This document shows, piece by piece, positions 5,383 through 6,436 of a DNA stretch of 6,436 nucleotides. A program made the position numbers and the translations under genes. Source of the DNA: an uncultured Collinsella sp. (GTDB lineage: Bacteria > Actinomycetota > Coriobacteriia > Coriobacteriales > Coriobacteriaceae); assembly GCA_902495085.1 (NCBI GenBank), contig CABUWA010000115.1, forward strand, positions 1 through 6,436, written 5' to 3'. Positions within the stretch are counted from its first letter, which is position 1. Each line of letters begins with the position of its first letter. The notes under the pieces are model-generated. The model searched no databases. It was not told where the DNA came from and saw nothing but the letters and a program-made list of their open reading frames with translations.

Positions 5383-5481
5383 AAACCCACCTGAGCGAAC
5401 AAGGTGCCTTGAAGCGAAGCGGCATTGACCTTCTGGTCATGCCGCTGAAGCTGAAAGGCAGATTGCCGCTCAGGTGGGTTT
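5383..5481 (-). terminator. 99-nt nested hairpin, possible terminator of the second SIS gene
   Basis: AAACCCACCTGAGCG (5383-5397) and CGCTCAGGTGGGTTT (5467-5481) are perfect 15-bp inverse arms. Within them TGCCTT (5405-5410) pairs with AAGGCA (5455-5460). Innermost, AGCGGCA-T-TGACC (5418-5430) pairs with GGTCATGCCGCT (5435-5446), with one bulged T and a TTCT loop. Weaker pairing may extend outward to about 5371-5490. Read on the minus strand the last arm ends GGTGGGTTTT then C, a short T-run that could terminate transcription from the second SIS gene. The size and three nested stems are unusual for a terminator, so a mobile palindromic element or structured RNA is also possible. Confidence 0.5.
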
Positions 5482-5494
5482 GCAGCGTCGATCC

Positions 5495-5522
5495 GTTACG
5501 CGGTTTGGTAAAACCGCGTAAC
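5495..5522. repeat. Perfect 12-bp hairpin touching the SIS stop codon
   Basis: GTTACGCGGTTT (5495-5506) and AAACCGCGTAAC (5511-5522) are perfect inverse copies around a GGTA loop. On the minus strand the stem begins with the last base of the TAG stop of the second SIS gene. No T-tract follows (GGATCG), so it is not a standard terminator. It may protect the mRNA 3' end or act jointly with the 99-nt hairpin 13 nt further on. Confidence 0.6.
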
Positions 5523-6436
5523 TAATACTCAAGCTTCCACATGTAGCGGCGCGTCATGTAGTCCTTGTGGGTGACGGCAGAGAGCGCACGCATGTACACG
5601 TTGTTGAGGATCGGGGCAAAGATCAGGTGGTTGAAGTACTCGCTCACGCTGTCCTTGATGTCGTTGAGGCCGAGCTCCTTGGCGTCGAGCTGATAGACGC
5701 GCTCGCCACCGTACTGGTTGACGAAGCGGATGCCGCGCTCGTCGTTGCAGCGGCTGCGGCCGACGCTGATGAGCTGGAACAGCGAGGTGCGCTTGTCCAG
5801 GATCTCGAAGGGGCCGTGGAAGAAGTCGCAGGTGTTGATGGTGCAGGAGTCGATCTGCAGCATCTCCTGCACGTTGCAGATGCTAAAGACGTAGGCGGCA
5901 CCAAAGAGCGGGCCCTGAGCCATGACGTTGATGCAGGGCTTGTCGGCGTTCTGCTCGGCCCACTTGGCAGCGAGCGGACGGGTGTACTCGACGGCCTTGC
6001 GATAGATGGGGTCGACCAAGTCGAACGCGGCCATAGCGGTCTCGTACTCGGCATAGCCCTCGGTCTGCTGCGTGAGCTCCATAGCGATCATGGTCACGAC
6101 GGCAGAGTTGGTGCGACCCATGCAGGATTCGTCGACGGCCAGGCTGTCGTACTGGATCTTGTAGTCGCAGACCTCGGTGAGGCCGGACTCGTCGACATAG
6201 ATGGCGATGGTGCTGGCGCCGTGGTCCTTGGCGACCTGGGCGGCAACGATGGTCTCCTTGGTGCCGCGCATGGACACGACGACGGCCAGGGTGTTCTCGT
6301 TGACGTAGGCAGGGGTTGCGTGCACGAACTCGTTGCTGGTGTAGCTGGAGCTCACGACCTGCGTGGCCTCGTGCTCCATAAAGTACTGGGCAGGATAGTT
6401 GCCGCCGTTGGATCCGCCGGCGCCAATCCACACGAC
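5522..6436 (-). CDS. SIS domain protein, divergent FrlB/GfrF-like paralogue (5' end outside window)
   Basis: The last 305 codons of a two-SIS-domain cytoplasmic protein; the reading frame is still open at the window edge, so perhaps 25-40 N-terminal residues are missing. Numbering from the codon at 6433, it starts with the sugar-phosphate loop WIGAGGSNGG, then SMRGTKET (54-61) of the first SIS fold. The second fold has TCDFFHGPFE (201-210), and the protein ends RRYMWKLEY. It aligns with the SIS protein at 75-1058 through YPA(K/Q)YF, QQTEGY, (Y/F)FHGPFE, YFN and the shared end, but differs widely elsewhere, so it is an old paralogue. Asp (203; codon 5827-5825) replaces the Glu expected before the FHGP motif; this may shorten the catalytic side chain or mark a different substrate. 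It probably belongs to another sugar operon beyond the window. Family firm; activity open. Confidence 0.9.
   Translation of the reverse strand, partial: VVWIGAGGSNGGNYPAQYFMEHEATQVVSSSYTSNEFVHATPAYVNENTLAVVVSMRGTKETIVAAQVAKDHGASTIAIYVDESGLTEVCDYKIQYDSLAVDESCMGRTNSAVVTMIAMELTQQTEGYAEYETAMAAFDLVDPIYRKAVEYTRPLAAKWAEQNADKPCINVMAQGPLFGAAYVFSICNVQEMLQIDSCTINTCDFFHGPFEILDKRTSLFQLISVGRSRCNDERGIRFVNQYGGERVYQLDAKELGLNDIKDSVSEYFNHLIFAPILNNVYMRALSAVTHKDYMTRRYMWKLEY

Larger units (their letters stand above)
5161..5521. other. Structured 361-nt intergenic region
   Basis: No open reading frame here looks like a protein on either strand. From low to high coordinate it holds the transporter promoter, an A/T-rich patch, a two-tier REP-like palindrome, short GTCCCC- and AAGTGCCG-type direct repeats, a 99-nt nested hairpin, and a 12-bp hairpin touching the stop codon of the second SIS gene. 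Each is listed separately. Confidence 0.8.

Noticed and set aside
5371..5522. A tRNA or other known RNA gene, suggested by the dense stems
   Set aside because: No cloverleaf, T-psi-C arm (GGTTCGAATCC-like) or CCA end is seen, and the stems form one nested hairpin plus one simple hairpin.

Overview
All six genes in this 6.4 kb window lie on the minus strand. Strong AAGGAGG-type ribosome binding sites, moderately high GC, a likely TTG start, and GTCCCC/GGGGTCAGG-type intergenic palindromes suggest a gut actinobacterium of the Coriobacteriia, for example a Collinsella-like organism. This is inferred from style of sequence; no rRNA or other marker is present.

In transcription order, the centrepiece is an operon at 3859 to 75. 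It encodes a fused PTS EIIA-EIIB protein of the mannose family, then EIIC, EIID, and a two-domain SIS protein of the FrlB/GfrF (Amadori-product deglycase) type. The first three genes are tightly packed, with gaps of 36 and 13 nt. The SIS gene follows after a 199-nt spacer rich in hairpins. The operon ends in a clear intrinsic terminator at 10-40. The simplest model is that HPr phosphorylates EIIA and EIIB, EIIC/EIID import and phosphorylate an amino-sugar-like or glycated amino acid substrate, and the SIS enzyme cleaves or isomerises the 6-phosphate. The substrate cannot be read from the sequence; fructoselysine, glucoselysine or a related Amadori compound is the leading guess.

Upstream of the operon (3860-4041) is a compact control region. 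It has a consensus TATAAT with a poor -35, palindromes over the -10, and a 14-bp motif repeated at an exact 21-bp interval, which looks like an activator site. Next comes an EamA/DMT-family 10-TM transporter (4042-5124). It probably starts at a TTG and carries an unusual soluble C-terminal tail of about 55 residues.

Between the transporter and the next gene is a 361-nt non-coding stretch (5161-5521) dense in structure: the transporter promoter, a two-tier REP-like palindrome, short direct repeats, a 99-nt nested hairpin and a perfect 12-bp hairpin abutting the next stop codon.

The window ends inside a second SIS gene (5522-6436), a divergent paralogue of the first that lacks its N-terminus only because the window stops. 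It has Asp where the first has the conserved Glu of the [E]-F/Y-x-HGP motif.

No insertion sequence, tRNA, rRNA, CRISPR array or complete regulator gene was seen.
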